From an uncultured Lachnospiraceae bacterium (GTDB lineage Bacteria > Bacillota > Clostridia > Lachnospirales > Lachnospiraceae), in NCBI GenBank assembly GCA_910578885.1, contig CAJTSH010000011.1, positions 1 to 64,000 of the forward strand: DNA of 64,000 nucleotides, in the 5' to 3' direction. Positions 51,249 to 59,769 of the stretch are shown one piece after another. The notes under the pieces were generated by a model. The model saw nothing but the letters and a program-made list of their open reading frames with translations. It was not told where the DNA came from and searched no databases. Every line of letters begins with the position of its first letter. The stretch's first letter is position 1. A program made the position numbers and the translations under genes.

Positions 51249-52466
51249 TTAGAGCTGTCTTGTAAGGATTTTGCTGTGCTCCACAAAGTCCTCCACGGTA
51301 TGAAAGCCCAGACGTTTCATTAAATCCGCAACGTAGGGATTTTCGGCAGGTGTGGGAAACGGGGATTCATCGGCATATTGATTGATTCTTTCGGTGCAGG
51401 AACCGGTATCCAATACCCGCTTGGGACCGCCTGCGCAGCCGCCGTCACAAGCCATACCCTCGAAAAAGTTGCCCTTCACGTCTCCGGTAAGAATCTGCTC
51501 CAGCAGCGCCTTGCAATTTTGCACGCCATTTGCAGTTTCCGGTGTAAATACGCAGTCTGACTGAATGCTTTTCACACAATCCCCGACAGCTTTGCTGACG
51601 CCGCCCGTTCGTCCGTACAGCCTTCCGGCAGTGGAAGAGTGTTCCCGCAGTTCTGCTTCGGCGGCGGCAAAATCTGTCTGGAATACGTGAAACATATCGG
51701 CAAGCTCCTGAAAAGTCAGGACACAGTCGATGGCTCCGCTAAGTTCCGGGTCTTTCGCTTCAGCTTTTTTTGCCAGACAGGGACCGACAAAAACGGTACG
51801 GCATTCCGGGTGCAGGGCTTTTACAATGCGTCCGCAGGCAATCATCGGAGAAACGGAAGCAGGAAGATGGGAGACGATTTTCGAGAAGTCCTTTCGTATC
51901 ATCCCAATCCAGACCGGACAGCAGCAGCTTGTTAACTGGAAGTTATCCGGAGAGTGGATATTTTCGACAAATTCCAAAGCCTCCTTTAAGGTGAGGATAT
52001 CGGCGAAAGCTGCCACCTCGACCATTCCTGCAAATCCAATCTGCTTTAAGCAGCTTCGGATTTTGGCAGGTGTGGCGTCCTCACCGAATTGCCCGACAAA
52101 GGCGGGAGCCATCAGGGCATAGACCGGATGCTTTTCATCCTTTAGCAGTTCAATCGCAGTAACGGTATCCTTCGTGAAATCGAGATTTCCGCCCTCGCAG
52201 GCATTGATACATTCCGCACAGCCTACACATAATTCGGGTCGGATGACGACATTGCCGTCTTTGATTTCCATAGCATGAAAAATACAGGCGGAGACGCAAG
52301 CCGGGTCGGTGCAGTCACAGTCCTCCTTTTTTAAGATCATCGGATGCTTGTCCGGGTGCAGGATACAATCGAGCTGCCCTTTACTATAGCTGCCCTCCTG
52401 CAAATCGAGCGCTTGATCCTTCGCCTTTGCAGCGATTACTTTCTGGTATAATTCTTCAAATGTCAT
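51249..52466 (-). CDS. [FeFe]-hydrogenase-like iron-sulfur protein
   Basis: The ~405-residue protein has two [4Fe-4S] sites (CDCTDPACVSAC near 40-52 and CVGCAECINAC near 70-80) followed by an H-cluster-type domain. The three H-cluster motifs are recognisable but altered: L1 reads SCCCPVW (usual TSCCPxW), L2 reads GPCLAKKAE (usual MPCxxKxxE), L3 reads EGMACDGGCAGGP (usual ExMACxGGCxxGGG). All four cluster cysteines seem present. It may be a true or a sensory/non-classical hydrogenase. No HydE/F/G maturases or electron-transfer subunits are adjacent. The ATG at 52466 follows AAAGGGG at 7 bp; an ATG 27 bp earlier is less likely. Confidence 0.85.
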   Translation of the reverse strand: MTFEELYQKVIAAKAKDQALDLQEGSYSKGQLDCILHPDKHPMILKKEDCDCTDPACVSACIFHAMEIKDGNVVIRPELCVGCAECINACEGGNLDFTKDTVTAIELLKDEKHPVYALMAPAFVGQFGEDATPAKIRSCLKQIGFAGMVEVAAFADILTLKEALEFVENIHSPDNFQLTSCCCPVWIGMIRKDFSKIVSHLPASVSPMIACGRIVKALHPECRTVFVGPCLAKKAEAKDPELSGAIDCVLTFQELADMFHVFQTDFAAAEAELREHSSTAGRLYGRTGGVSKAVGDCVKSIQSDCVFTPETANGVQNCKALLEQILTGDVKGNFFEGMACDGGCAGGPKRVLDTGSCTERINQYADESPFPTPAENPYVADLMKRLGFHTVEDFVEHSKILTRQL

Positions 52467-52607
52467 GGAAATACCCCTTTCAATCAATAACATGCCGGTT
52501 CCTATGGCTTATTGCATAGTATTTGCAGAAAATCTAATTCTATGCTAAGATAACTTATTAGAGCGAACATATAGAAATAGGTGTAGCAGGAAAAGGCAGG
52601 GAAATTC

Positions 52608-53558
52608 ATGAAGTGGAAGAAATATACGATACAGACGACAGTAGCTGCGGAAGATTTCATCAGTATGCTGTTAAATGAGATTGGAATTGAAGGAATTGAA
52701 ATAGAAGATAAAGTACCTTTAAGTGAGGACGAGCTGGAAGGAATGTTCATTGATTTCCCACCGGAGCTGGGGGAGGATGATGGGACAAGTCTTGTCAGCT
52801 TCTATCTGGATGCCGCAGAAGAACATACGGAGACGTTAAAGCAGGTGAGAATCGGTCTGGAGGAGCTGCGGAAAATGGTGGAAGTGGGCGACGGGACCAT
52901 TACAAGCAGTGAAACAGAGGATTTGGACTGGATTAATAACTGGAAGCAGTTCTTCTCTTCCTTCTACATTGATGATATTCTGATTAAGCCTACTTGGGAG
53001 GAATTAAAGGAAGAAGACAGGGATAAGTTTTTAATTGAAATTGATCCGGGCGTATCCTTTGGAACCGGAAAGCATGAGACGACGCAGCTTTGTATCAGAC
53101 AGCTTCGGAAATACATGAAAGAAGGGGACGAGGTTTTAGATGTGGGCTGCGGGAGCGGAATTTTATCAATTACAGCATTGAAGCTGGGAGCCGCCCATGT
53201 CGTCGGAACCGATATCGACGAGAACTGCATGAGTTCTACCTATGAAAATCTGGAAGTGAATCGTCTGGAGAAATCCTTGGGAGAGTTTTACATGGGGAAT
53301 CTGATTGACGATACCGCTTTGCAGAATACCGTAGGCACAGAGAAATATGACATTGTCGTAGCGAATATTCTTGCCGATGTAATTATTCCGATGGCGCCGG
53401 TGATTCCGGCTCGATTGAAAAAGGGCGGGGTATTTATCACATCCGGCATTATAGATTTTAAGGAAAATGAAGTAAGGAGTGCGATAGAGCAGGCAGGGCT
53501 TACCGTACTGGAAATCAATCATCAGGGCGAGTGGGTGAACATTACTGCGAGGAAATAA
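52608..53558 (+). CDS. prmA: Ribosomal protein L11 methyltransferase
   Basis: The 316-residue SAM-dependent enzyme trimethylates ribosomal protein L11. It has the N-terminal substrate-binding domain and the Rossmann methyltransferase part with VLDVGCGSGILSITALKLGA (as motif I, about residues 180-195). The NPPY-like position reads VVANILADVI, typical of PrmA. rsmE follows by 1 bp, as in B. subtilis downstream of dnaJ. Confidence 0.96.
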   Translation: MKWKKYTIQTTVAAEDFISMLLNEIGIEGIEIEDKVPLSEDELEGMFIDFPPELGEDDGTSLVSFYLDAAEEHTETLKQVRIGLEELRKMVEVGDGTITSSETEDLDWINNWKQFFSSFYIDDILIKPTWEELKEEDRDKFLIEIDPGVSFGTGKHETTQLCIRQLRKYMKEGDEVLDVGCGSGILSITALKLGAAHVVGTDIDENCMSSTYENLEVNRLEKSLGEFYMGNLIDDTALQNTVGTEKYDIVVANILADVIIPMAPVIPARLKKGGVFITSGIIDFKENEVRSAIEQAGLTVLEINHQGEWVNITARK

Positions 53559-53559
53559 A

Positions 53560-54300
53560 ATGCATCAGTTTTTTGTAGAAGATCATCAGATAGGAAAAGA
53601 ATATATTACGATTACCGGAGCGGATGTGAACCATATCCGCAATGTACTCCGAATGAAGCAGGGGGAGAGAATCCGGGTCAGCAACCAAGAGGGCAGAGAT
53701 TATTTCTGTGAAATTGCAGAGGTGGGAGAGGACTTTGTGCAGGCGGATATTGTGTCCGAGGATGAGAGCGGCACAGAGCTTCCTTCCAGAATCTATCTGT
53801 TTCAGGCGCTTCCCAAGGGGGACCGGATGGAGACGGTCATTGAAAAGGCGGTAGAGCTTGGCGTTTATGAAATCATACCGGTAGCAATGAAATACTGCGT
53901 GGTAAAGCTGGATGAGAAAAAGGCGGCTGTCAGGGTGAAGCGCTGGCAGGCAATTGCCGAGAGTGCGGCGAAGCAGTCGAAGAGGAGCATCATTCCCGTG
54001 GTTCATCCGGTCATGACCTATAGAGAAGCGTTGGAATATGCCAATGCCTGCGATATCCGGCTTGTGCCTTATGAGAATGAACTGGGAATGAAGGGAACGA
54101 AAGCGGCATTTGCGAAAGTAAAAAGCGGCTGCTCCATCAGTGTCATGATAGGACCGGAGGGCGGTTTTTCCGAGGAAGAAATAAATGCAGCGAGAGAAAC
54201 GATGGATGTGATATCCTTGGGAAAACGGATACTGCGCACCGATACTGCCGGAATCTGTACCATGTCTATGCTGATGATGACCTTAGAGGAAGGGGAATAA
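53560..54300 (+). CDS. rsmE: 16S rRNA (uracil(1498)-N(3))-methyltransferase
   Basis: The 246-residue SPOUT-class enzyme methylates U1498 of 16S rRNA. The N-terminal PUA-like domain has HIRNVLRMKQGERI, and the knotted C-terminal SAM site has MIGPEGGFSEEEI and LGKRILRTDTAG. It starts 1 bp after prmA and ends 1 bp before the cysteine desulfurase gene, so all three are coupled. Confidence 0.97.
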   Translation: MHQFFVEDHQIGKEYITITGADVNHIRNVLRMKQGERIRVSNQEGRDYFCEIAEVGEDFVQADIVSEDESGTELPSRIYLFQALPKGDRMETVIEKAVELGVYEIIPVAMKYCVVKLDEKKAAVRVKRWQAIAESAAKQSKRSIIPVVHPVMTYREALEYANACDIRLVPYENELGMKGTKAAFAKVKSGCSISVMIGPEGGFSEEEINAARETMDVISLGKRILRTDTAGICTMSMLMMTLEEGE

Positions 54301-54301
54301 A

Positions 54302-55459
54302 ATGGAAGCATATTTAGATAATTCCGCAACAACACAGTGTTCGAAACGTGCCTGTGAACTAATGGTGGAACTGTTAACACAGGATTATGGAAATCCCTCT
54401 TCTCTTCATATGAAAGGCGTAGAGGCGGAACGTTATATCAAGGAAGCGAAAACAAAGATAGCGAAGACGTTAAAGGTGACGGAGAATGAAATCGTATTTA
54501 CCTCCGGGGGAACGGAGTCCAACAATCTTGCTATCCTTGGCAGTGCAATGGCAAATAAACGGGCGGGTATGCATCTGATTACCACGTCAATCGAACACCC
54601 TTCGGTCGGGAATCCGATGGCGTATTTAGAAGAACAGGGATTTACCGTTACATATCTTCCAGTAGATAAGGATGGGATTTTATCCTTGGATGCGCTTCGG
54701 GAAGTGGTAACAGAGGAAACAATTTTGGTTTCACTTATGCATGTCAATAACGAGATTGGCGCAATTGAGCCGATAGAAGAGGCGATAAAAATTATAAAAG
54801 AAAAAAATCCGAAAACGCTGATACATGTAGACGCCATCCAATCCTACGGAAAACTGCGCATTTACCCGAAACGGATGGGCATTGATTTACTGTCTGTCAG
54901 CGGGCATAAGATACACGGACCAAAGGGCAGCGGATTTTTATATATCAGGGAAAAGACAAAAATCAAACCAATCCTTTTTGGCGGAGGACAGCAGAAAGGA
55001 GTGCGTTCCGGGACAGAAAACGTTCCGGCAATCGCGGGACTTGGAGAGGCTGCTGCGGAAATTCATGAAAATTTCGAAGAAAATGTGGAACATTTATATC
55101 GTTTGAAGGAAGTCTTTGCCGAAGGCGTCGGGAATCTGGAGGGCGTTGCCATCAATGGGAGGAGCGGACGGGATTCTGCACCGCATATCGTCAGTGTCAG
55201 CTTTGCCGGGGTGCGAAGCGAGGTGCTGTTACATGACCTAGAGGAACGGGGAATTTATGTGTCGGCGGGGTCGGCATGTTCTTCCAATACCAAAAAGAAA
55301 GTCAGCGCAACGCTGGAAAATATGGGATTGAAAAAAGAAATTGCAGAAAGTACGGTTCGATTCAGTTTTAGTGTTCACACGTCGATGGAAGAGATCAATT
55401 ATGTTCTATCGGAGCTGCCCGGGATTTTAGAACTGAGAAGGAAATATACGAGACATTGA
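54302..55459 (+). CDS. Cysteine desulfurase (NifS/IscS family)
   Basis: The 385-residue PLP enzyme removes sulfur from cysteine. Visible are the cofactor lysine in SVSGHKIHGPKGSG (about residue 202), FTSGGTESNN near 62, and the catalytic cysteine loop SAGSACSSNTKKK (about residue 324). It overlaps thiI's upstream region and is probably a dedicated sulfur donor for ThiI, like NifZ in B. subtilis. It is coupled to rsmE upstream. Confidence 0.95.
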   Translation: MEAYLDNSATTQCSKRACELMVELLTQDYGNPSSLHMKGVEAERYIKEAKTKIAKTLKVTENEIVFTSGGTESNNLAILGSAMANKRAGMHLITTSIEHPSVGNPMAYLEEQGFTVTYLPVDKDGILSLDALREVVTEETILVSLMHVNNEIGAIEPIEEAIKIIKEKNPKTLIHVDAIQSYGKLRIYPKRMGIDLLSVSGHKIHGPKGSGFLYIREKTKIKPILFGGGQQKGVRSGTENVPAIAGLGEAAAEIHENFEENVEHLYRLKEVFAEGVGNLEGVAINGRSGRDSAPHIVSVSFAGVRSEVLLHDLEERGIYVSAGSACSSNTKKKVSATLENMGLKKEIAESTVRFSFSVHTSMEEINYVLSELPGILELRRKYTRH

Positions 55460-55497
55460 TGTTTGGATATTTATATCAAGAATGGAAAGGAACGATT

Positions 55498-56679
55498 ATG
55501 TATCAATCATTTTTAATCAAGTATGGAGAAATCGGAGTCAAGGGAAAGAACAGATTTATCTTTGAAAATATGCTTGTTTCTCAGATTGGACACGCCCTAA
55601 AACCGGTAGACGGGGAATTTGAAGTTCGGAAAGAGCAGGGGAGAATTTATGTCGAAGCAGCGTCTGAATATGATTATGAGGAGACAGTAGAGGCGTTAAA
55701 GCGAGTATTTGGAATTGTGGGATTCTGTCCGGTGATACAGGTAATGGACGAGGGCTTTGATAAGCTGGCAGAGGATGTCATCCATTATCTGGATAATGCA
55801 TATCCTGATAAGCACTTTACCTTCAAGGTCAATGCAAGGCGTGCCAGAAAAAATTATCCGATGGATTCTATGGAAATCAACGCTGCTTTGGGTGAAAAAA
55901 TTCTGGAGGCATTTCCGGAGACATCTGTTGATGTTCACGAGCCGCAGATAGTGGTGTCCGTAGAGATACGCAGCCAGATCAACATCTATTCGGAAGAAAT
56001 TCCGGGACCGGGCGGTATGCCGGTCGGCTCTAACGGAAAGGGAATGCTGCTTTTGTCCGGCGGAATCGACAGCCCGGTTGCAGGGTATCTCATTGCGAAG
56101 CGCGGGGTATCTTTAGAGGCAACCTATTTCCATGCACCGCCGTATACCAGTGAGCGGGCAAAGCAAAAGGTTGTAGACCTGGCAAAAATCGTCGCCCGTT
56201 ACAGCGGACCAATCAAACTGAATGTGGTGAATTTTACAGACATCCAGCTCTATATCTATGAGCAGTGTCCGCACGAGGAGCTGACGATTATCATGCGCCG
56301 TTATATGATGAAGATAGCGGAGCATTTTGCGGAGGAGTCAAAGTGCCTTGGGCTGATAACCGGAGAGAGCATCGGCCAGGTGGCAAGCCAGACCATGCAG
56401 TCTCTTGCCGCAACGAATGCTGTCTGCAATATGCCGGTTTACCGTCCGCTGATTGGCTTTGATAAACAGGAGATCGTAGAGGTATCGGAGAAAATCGGAA
56501 CCTATGAGACGTCGATTCAGCCTTTTGAAGACTGCTGCACCATTTTTGTGGCGAAGCATCCGGTAACAAAGCCGAATCTGAAGGTAATTATGCGTTCCGA
56601 GGAAAATCTGTCGGAGAAAATTGATGAATTGGTGAAAGAAGCAATCGAGACGGTAGAAGTTATACAGGTGGAAGCGTAG
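55498..56679 (+). CDS. thiI: tRNA 4-thiouridine synthase ThiI
   Basis: ThiI adenylates U8 of tRNA and adds sulfur to make 4-thiouridine; it also supplies thiazole sulfur in some species. The 393-residue protein has the ferredoxin-like and THUMP N-terminal domains and the PP-loop LLSGGIDSPVAGYL (about residue 185). It lacks the C-terminal rhodanese domain of E. coli ThiI, like the Bacillus form. The ATG at 55498 has AAAGGA upstream; an ATG 42 bp earlier overlaps the desulfurase gene. Confidence 0.96.
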   Translation: MYQSFLIKYGEIGVKGKNRFIFENMLVSQIGHALKPVDGEFEVRKEQGRIYVEAASEYDYEETVEALKRVFGIVGFCPVIQVMDEGFDKLAEDVIHYLDNAYPDKHFTFKVNARRARKNYPMDSMEINAALGEKILEAFPETSVDVHEPQIVVSVEIRSQINIYSEEIPGPGGMPVGSNGKGMLLLSGGIDSPVAGYLIAKRGVSLEATYFHAPPYTSERAKQKVVDLAKIVARYSGPIKLNVVNFTDIQLYIYEQCPHEELTIIMRRYMMKIAEHFAEESKCLGLITGESIGQVASQTMQSLAATNAVCNMPVYRPLIGFDKQEIVEVSEKIGTYETSIQPFEDCCTIFVAKHPVTKPNLKVIMRSEENLSEKIDELVKEAIETVEVIQVEA

Positions 56680-56704
56680 GGCATGCGGTTCTGTGCAATC
56701 GAGC

Positions 56705-56777
56705 GGGGAAGATTTATTCCCCTATTCGCTGTGAGGGGCGCATGCAGCTTCTGCTACGACTTTCCTTATGCGCCCCT
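56705..56777 (+). other. Tandem hairpins after thiI
   Basis: GGGGAA/TTCCCC (56705-56722) and a ten-base-pair AGGGGCGCAT/ATGCGCCCCT stem with a 24-base loop (56734-56777) lie between thiI and the terminator of the convergent gene. Neither has a T-run. Confidence 0.5.
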
Positions 56778-56787
56778 GTGCATCAAA

Positions 56788-56813
56788 AAAGGATTGCCAA
56801 ATGGCAATCCTTT
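56788..56813 (-). terminator. Terminator of the HPr-like gene
   Basis: A perfect 12-bp stem (AAAGGATTGCCA/TGGCAATCCTTT) with a two-base centre (so effectively ten pairs) is followed on the minus strand by six T residues. It can also work weakly on the plus strand for thiI. Confidence 0.85.
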
Positions 56814-56822
56814 CGTGTATTC

Positions 56823-57053
56823 TTATACGAGATAAGGTTTTAAAACTTCCATAATTTCGTCTGCATCAGTTTCGGTATGGATAGCTAAATCAATCGGCTT
56901 GGATAAATCAAGGCTGAAAATACCCATGATGGATTTTGCGTCAATTACGTATCTGCCAGAGATTAGATCAAAATCAAAATCAAACTGTGTAATGGCATTT
57001 ACAAAAGCCTTTACCTTATCAATGGAATTTAATGAAATCTGAACTGTTCTCAT
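56823..57053 (-). CDS. HPr-like protein without the phospho-histidine
   Basis: The 76-residue protein has the HPr size and fold pattern, including the regulatory-serine region KSIMGIFSLDL (Ser41, aligned with Ser46 of HPr) and the following SKPIDLAIHTETDADE. The active-site segment with His15 (GIHARPA in HPr) is replaced by LNSIDKVKAFVNA, with no His before residue 59. It therefore cannot pass phosphate between EI and EII. It may act only through Ser41 phosphorylation by HPr kinase, like Crh in Bacillus, or have a different role. It is a single gene on the minus strand between thiI and mtaB. Confidence 0.85.
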   Translation of the reverse strand: MRTVQISLNSIDKVKAFVNAITQFDFDFDLISGRYVIDAKSIMGIFSLDLSKPIDLAIHTETDADEIMEVLKPYLV

Positions 57054-57202
57054 ATATAGACCTCCTTAATATTAAGTGCTATCATTTTCTTTAATATAGT
57101 AACTGCTTTTAGAGGAAAAGTCAACCATTTATGGAAAACTCAAAATAAGAAGGAAACAAAAATTTTAACAAATAAATATAACTGTAAAGGAAGGAAAAGA
57201 AC

Positions 57203-58564
57203 GTGAGAAAAAGAGCGGCATTACATAATTTAGGCTGTAAAGTCAATTCTTATGAAACAGAGGCTATGCAGCAGATGTTAGAGAATGCAGGGTATGAAAT
57301 TGTTCCTTTTACGGAATGTGCGGACATCTATGTAATCAATACCTGTTCTGTCACAAATATGGCAGACCGTAAGTCCAGACAGATGCTGCATAAGGCGAAA
57401 AAAGAAAACCCGGACAGTATCGTGGTTGCGGCAGGCTGTTATGTGCAGACTTCTCCGGAACAGGCGTCAGAGGATGAAGCGATTGATATTATAATCGGCA
57501 ATAACCGAAAGCATGAATTGATCGAAATCTTAGACCGATATCTGTGTCAAAGAGAGAAGGAAAAGGTGGAATACGGGGATAGGGCAAATCAAGAATCGAG
57601 CCGGGACTTGCGGTTTCACATCAAGGATATCAGCAACCCGGAGGAAGCCTATGAGGAAATGTATTTAGAGCAGACGGCAGAGCATACCCGCGCATTTTTA
57701 AAGGTGCAGGACGGCTGTAACCAGTTCTGCAGCTATTGCATTATCCCTTATGCCAGAGGAAGAGTGAGGAGCCGAAAGGCAAAAGAGGTAGTGAAGGAAG
57801 TCACTGCATTAGCTGCAAACGGGTATCATGAGGTGGTTCTGACGGGAATCCATCTGAGTTCTTATGGAATCGGCCACGGGGAAAATCTGCTGCAATTGAT
57901 AAGAATGGTGCATGAAATTGACGGAATTCGCAGAATCCGCCTTGGCTCTCTGGAACCGAATATCATTACAGAGGAATTTGTAAAAGCCATTGCGGCATTA
58001 CCTAAGGTCTGTCCGCATTTTCATCTGTCCTTACAGAGCGGATGTGATGAAACCTTAAAGCGGATGAATCGGAAATATGATACGGCATCTTATGCCGCAA
58101 AATGTGAGCTTTTAAGAACATATTATGAACATCCGGCAATTACTACGGACGTCATTGTAGGATTTCCGGGAGAAACGGAAGAGGAATTTTTAAAGACAAA
58201 GGAGTTTTTGGAGAAGGTTTGCTTTTATGAAATGCACATTTTTAAATACTCTAAGCGAAAAGGGACAAAGGCTGCGCGTATGGAGCATCAGATTTCGGAA
58301 GAAGTAAAAACTCAAAGGAGCGGAATTCTTTTGGAGCAGGAGCGGAAAATGTCGGAGGAATTCCGGGAATACTATATAGGGAAAGAGACGGAGGCGCTTT
58401 TGGAAGAAGCGTTCACGTATCATGGGAAAAACTATTTTACCGGATATACGAAAGAGTATGTGAAAGTTGCGATAGAAACGGATGAAAATTTGGAAAATTG
58501 TTTTCGAAAAGGAAAAATTGCAGGGAAGCTTACCGAAGAAGTGTATCTTATGGTTGAATTTTGA
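57203..58564 (+). CDS. mtaB: tRNA t6A37 methylthiotransferase MtaB
   Basis: The 453-residue radical SAM enzyme converts t6A37 to ms2t6A in tRNAs. The N-terminal auxiliary-cluster cysteines are in LGCKVNSYETEAM, NTCSVTN and AAGCYVQ. The radical SAM motif is CNQFCSYCIIPYARG (about residue 172), and a TRAM domain closes the protein. It starts with GTG at 57203 behind AAGGAAGG. It is the last member of the dnaJ-prmA-rsmE-mtaB order known in Bacillus, here displaced by the desulfurase, thiI and HPr-like genes. Confidence 0.95.
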   Translation: MRKRAALHNLGCKVNSYETEAMQQMLENAGYEIVPFTECADIYVINTCSVTNMADRKSRQMLHKAKKENPDSIVVAAGCYVQTSPEQASEDEAIDIIIGNNRKHELIEILDRYLCQREKEKVEYGDRANQESSRDLRFHIKDISNPEEAYEEMYLEQTAEHTRAFLKVQDGCNQFCSYCIIPYARGRVRSRKAKEVVKEVTALAANGYHEVVLTGIHLSSYGIGHGENLLQLIRMVHEIDGIRRIRLGSLEPNIITEEFVKAIAALPKVCPHFHLSLQSGCDETLKRMNRKYDTASYAAKCELLRTYYEHPAITTDVIVGFPGETEEEFLKTKEFLEKVCFYEMHIFKYSKRKGTKAARMEHQISEEVKTQRSGILLEQERKMSEEFREYYIGKETEALLEEAFTYHGKNYFTGYTKEYVKVAIETDENLENCFRKGKIAGKLTEEVYLMVEF

Positions 58565-58637
58565 GACAATATATATTAAAATAAGACTAGCAATGCTTTT
58601 TCATAAGAACTAAAGAGCAAAATAAGGGCGTGACAAA

Positions 58638-58901
58638 ATGCAGAACATGAATAACACACAATATTTTAAAGTTGAAAAAGAACCGGAGATAAGCGTAAAG
58701 GAGGTACTTAGGATTGTTTATGAGGCGCTTCTTGAGAAGGGCTATAATCCGGTGAATCAGGTTGTTGGATATATTATGTCAGGGGATCCGACATATATCA
58801 CCAGCCATAATAATGCAAGAACTCTGATTATGAAGGTAGAACGTGACGAGTTGGTGGAAGAGGTATTGAAGGAATATATTGCAAATAATTCCTGGAAGTA
58901 G
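58638..58901 (+). CDS. IreB family regulatory phosphoprotein (DUF965)
   Basis: The 87-residue protein matches the IreB/DUF965 family over its whole length (VKEVLRIVYEALLEKGYNPVNQVVGYIMSGDPTYITSHNNAR). In Enterococcus IreB is phosphorylated on N-terminal threonines by the PASTA kinase IreK and affects cephalosporin tolerance. Here a Thr lies in MNNTQYF. ruvX follows 10 bp later, the conserved yrzL-yrrK order. Confidence 0.95.
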   Translation: MQNMNNTQYFKVEKEPEISVKEVLRIVYEALLEKGYNPVNQVVGYIMSGDPTYITSHNNARTLIMKVERDELVEEVLKEYIANNSWK

Positions 58902-58911
58902 GAGGCGGTTT

Positions 58912-59331
58912 ATGCGAATCATGGGGCTGGATTTCGGCTCAAAGACCGTAGGTGTTGCCGTGAGTGATGAACTGTTAATTACTGCGCAGGGATTGGAGAT
59001 TGTACGCAGAAAATCCGAGGGAAAGCTGCGTCAGACATTGGCACGTATTGAAGAACTGATACAGGAATATCAGGTGGAAAAGATTGTTTTGGGATACCCG
59101 AAGAATATGAATAATTCGGAGGGGATACGCTGTGAGAAGACGCTTGAGTTTAAAGAGATGTTAGAACGCCGCGCTGGTCTGCCTGTTGTGCTGTGGGATG
59201 AGAGACTTACTACAGTTGCAGCGGATCGGGCAATGATGGAAGCATCTATAAGAAGAGAAGACCGCAGGAACTATGTGGATAAGATTGCGGCTGTGTTTAT
59301 CTTACAGGGGTATCTCGATTCCCAGTCATAA
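58912..59331 (+). CDS. ruvX: Putative pre-16S rRNA nuclease / Holliday junction resolvase (RuvX/YqgF)
   Basis: The 139-residue RNase H-like protein has the first catalytic Asp in MGLDFGSKTVGVAVSD, then LGYPKNMNNSEG, the WDERLTT motif and a C-terminal Asp in VDKIAAVFILQGYLD. YqgF processes the 5' end of 16S rRNA in E. coli. The ATG at 58912 has AGGAGG 6 bp upstream; earlier in-frame starts overlap the IreB gene. A tandem repeat begins 41 bp after its stop. Confidence 0.95.
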   Translation: MRIMGLDFGSKTVGVAVSDELLITAQGLEIVRRKSEGKLRQTLARIEELIQEYQVEKIVLGYPKNMNNSEGIRCEKTLEFKEMLERRAGLPVVLWDERLTTVAADRAMMEASIRREDRRNYVDKIAAVFILQGYLDSQS

Positions 59332-59372
59332 GGTGGAGGCAAGGCTTTCACCTGTGTTTTGGTGTGCATTTG

Positions 59373-59725
59373 CCCTGAGGAGGGACCCGGCGGAGCTGGG
59401 AGGAGCCCTGAGGGCTACTAAAAGCCCAGAGGAGGGACCCGGCGAAGCTGGGGGGAGCCCTGAGGGCTACTAAAAGCCCTGAGGAGGGACCCGGCGAAGC
59501 TGGGGGGAGCCCTGAGGGCTACTAAAAGCCCTGAGGAGGGACCCGGCGGAGCTGGGAGGAGCCCTGAGGGCTACTAAAAGCCCTGAGGAGGGACCCGGCG
59601 GAGCTGGGAGGAGCCCTGAGGGCTACTAAAAGCCCTGAGGAGGGACCCGGCGAAGCTGGGGGGAGCCCTGAGGGCTACTAAAAGCCCTGAGGAGGGATCC
59701 GGCGAAGCTGGGAGGAGCCCTGAGG
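59373..59725. repeat. 52-bp tandem repeat array, six full and one partial unit
   Basis: Units begin at 59373, 59425, 59477, 59529, 59581, 59633 and 59685 (last one ~41 bp). Two variants alternate: one with GGCGGAGCTGGGAGG (units 1, 4, 5) and one with GGCGAAGCTGGGGGG (units 2, 3, 6). Unit 2 begins CCCAG, the others CCCTG. Each unit contains a palindrome (AGCCCT-G-AGGGCT) and two hairpin arms (GGGCT/AGCCC; CCCGGC/GCTGGG). GC content is much above the neighbours. The period is not a multiple of three, and all frames soon stop, so it is not protein-coding. It fills most of the 438-bp ruvX-DUF1292 gap. Confidence 0.95.
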
Positions 59726-59769
59726 ACGAACTTTCCGTATTAAGGCGGGCACATAGTATGGAGGAAATA

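Noticed and set aside
59373..59725. Possible CRISPR array in the 52-bp repeats
   Set aside because: The units are directly adjacent with no unique spacers, and no cas genes are near.
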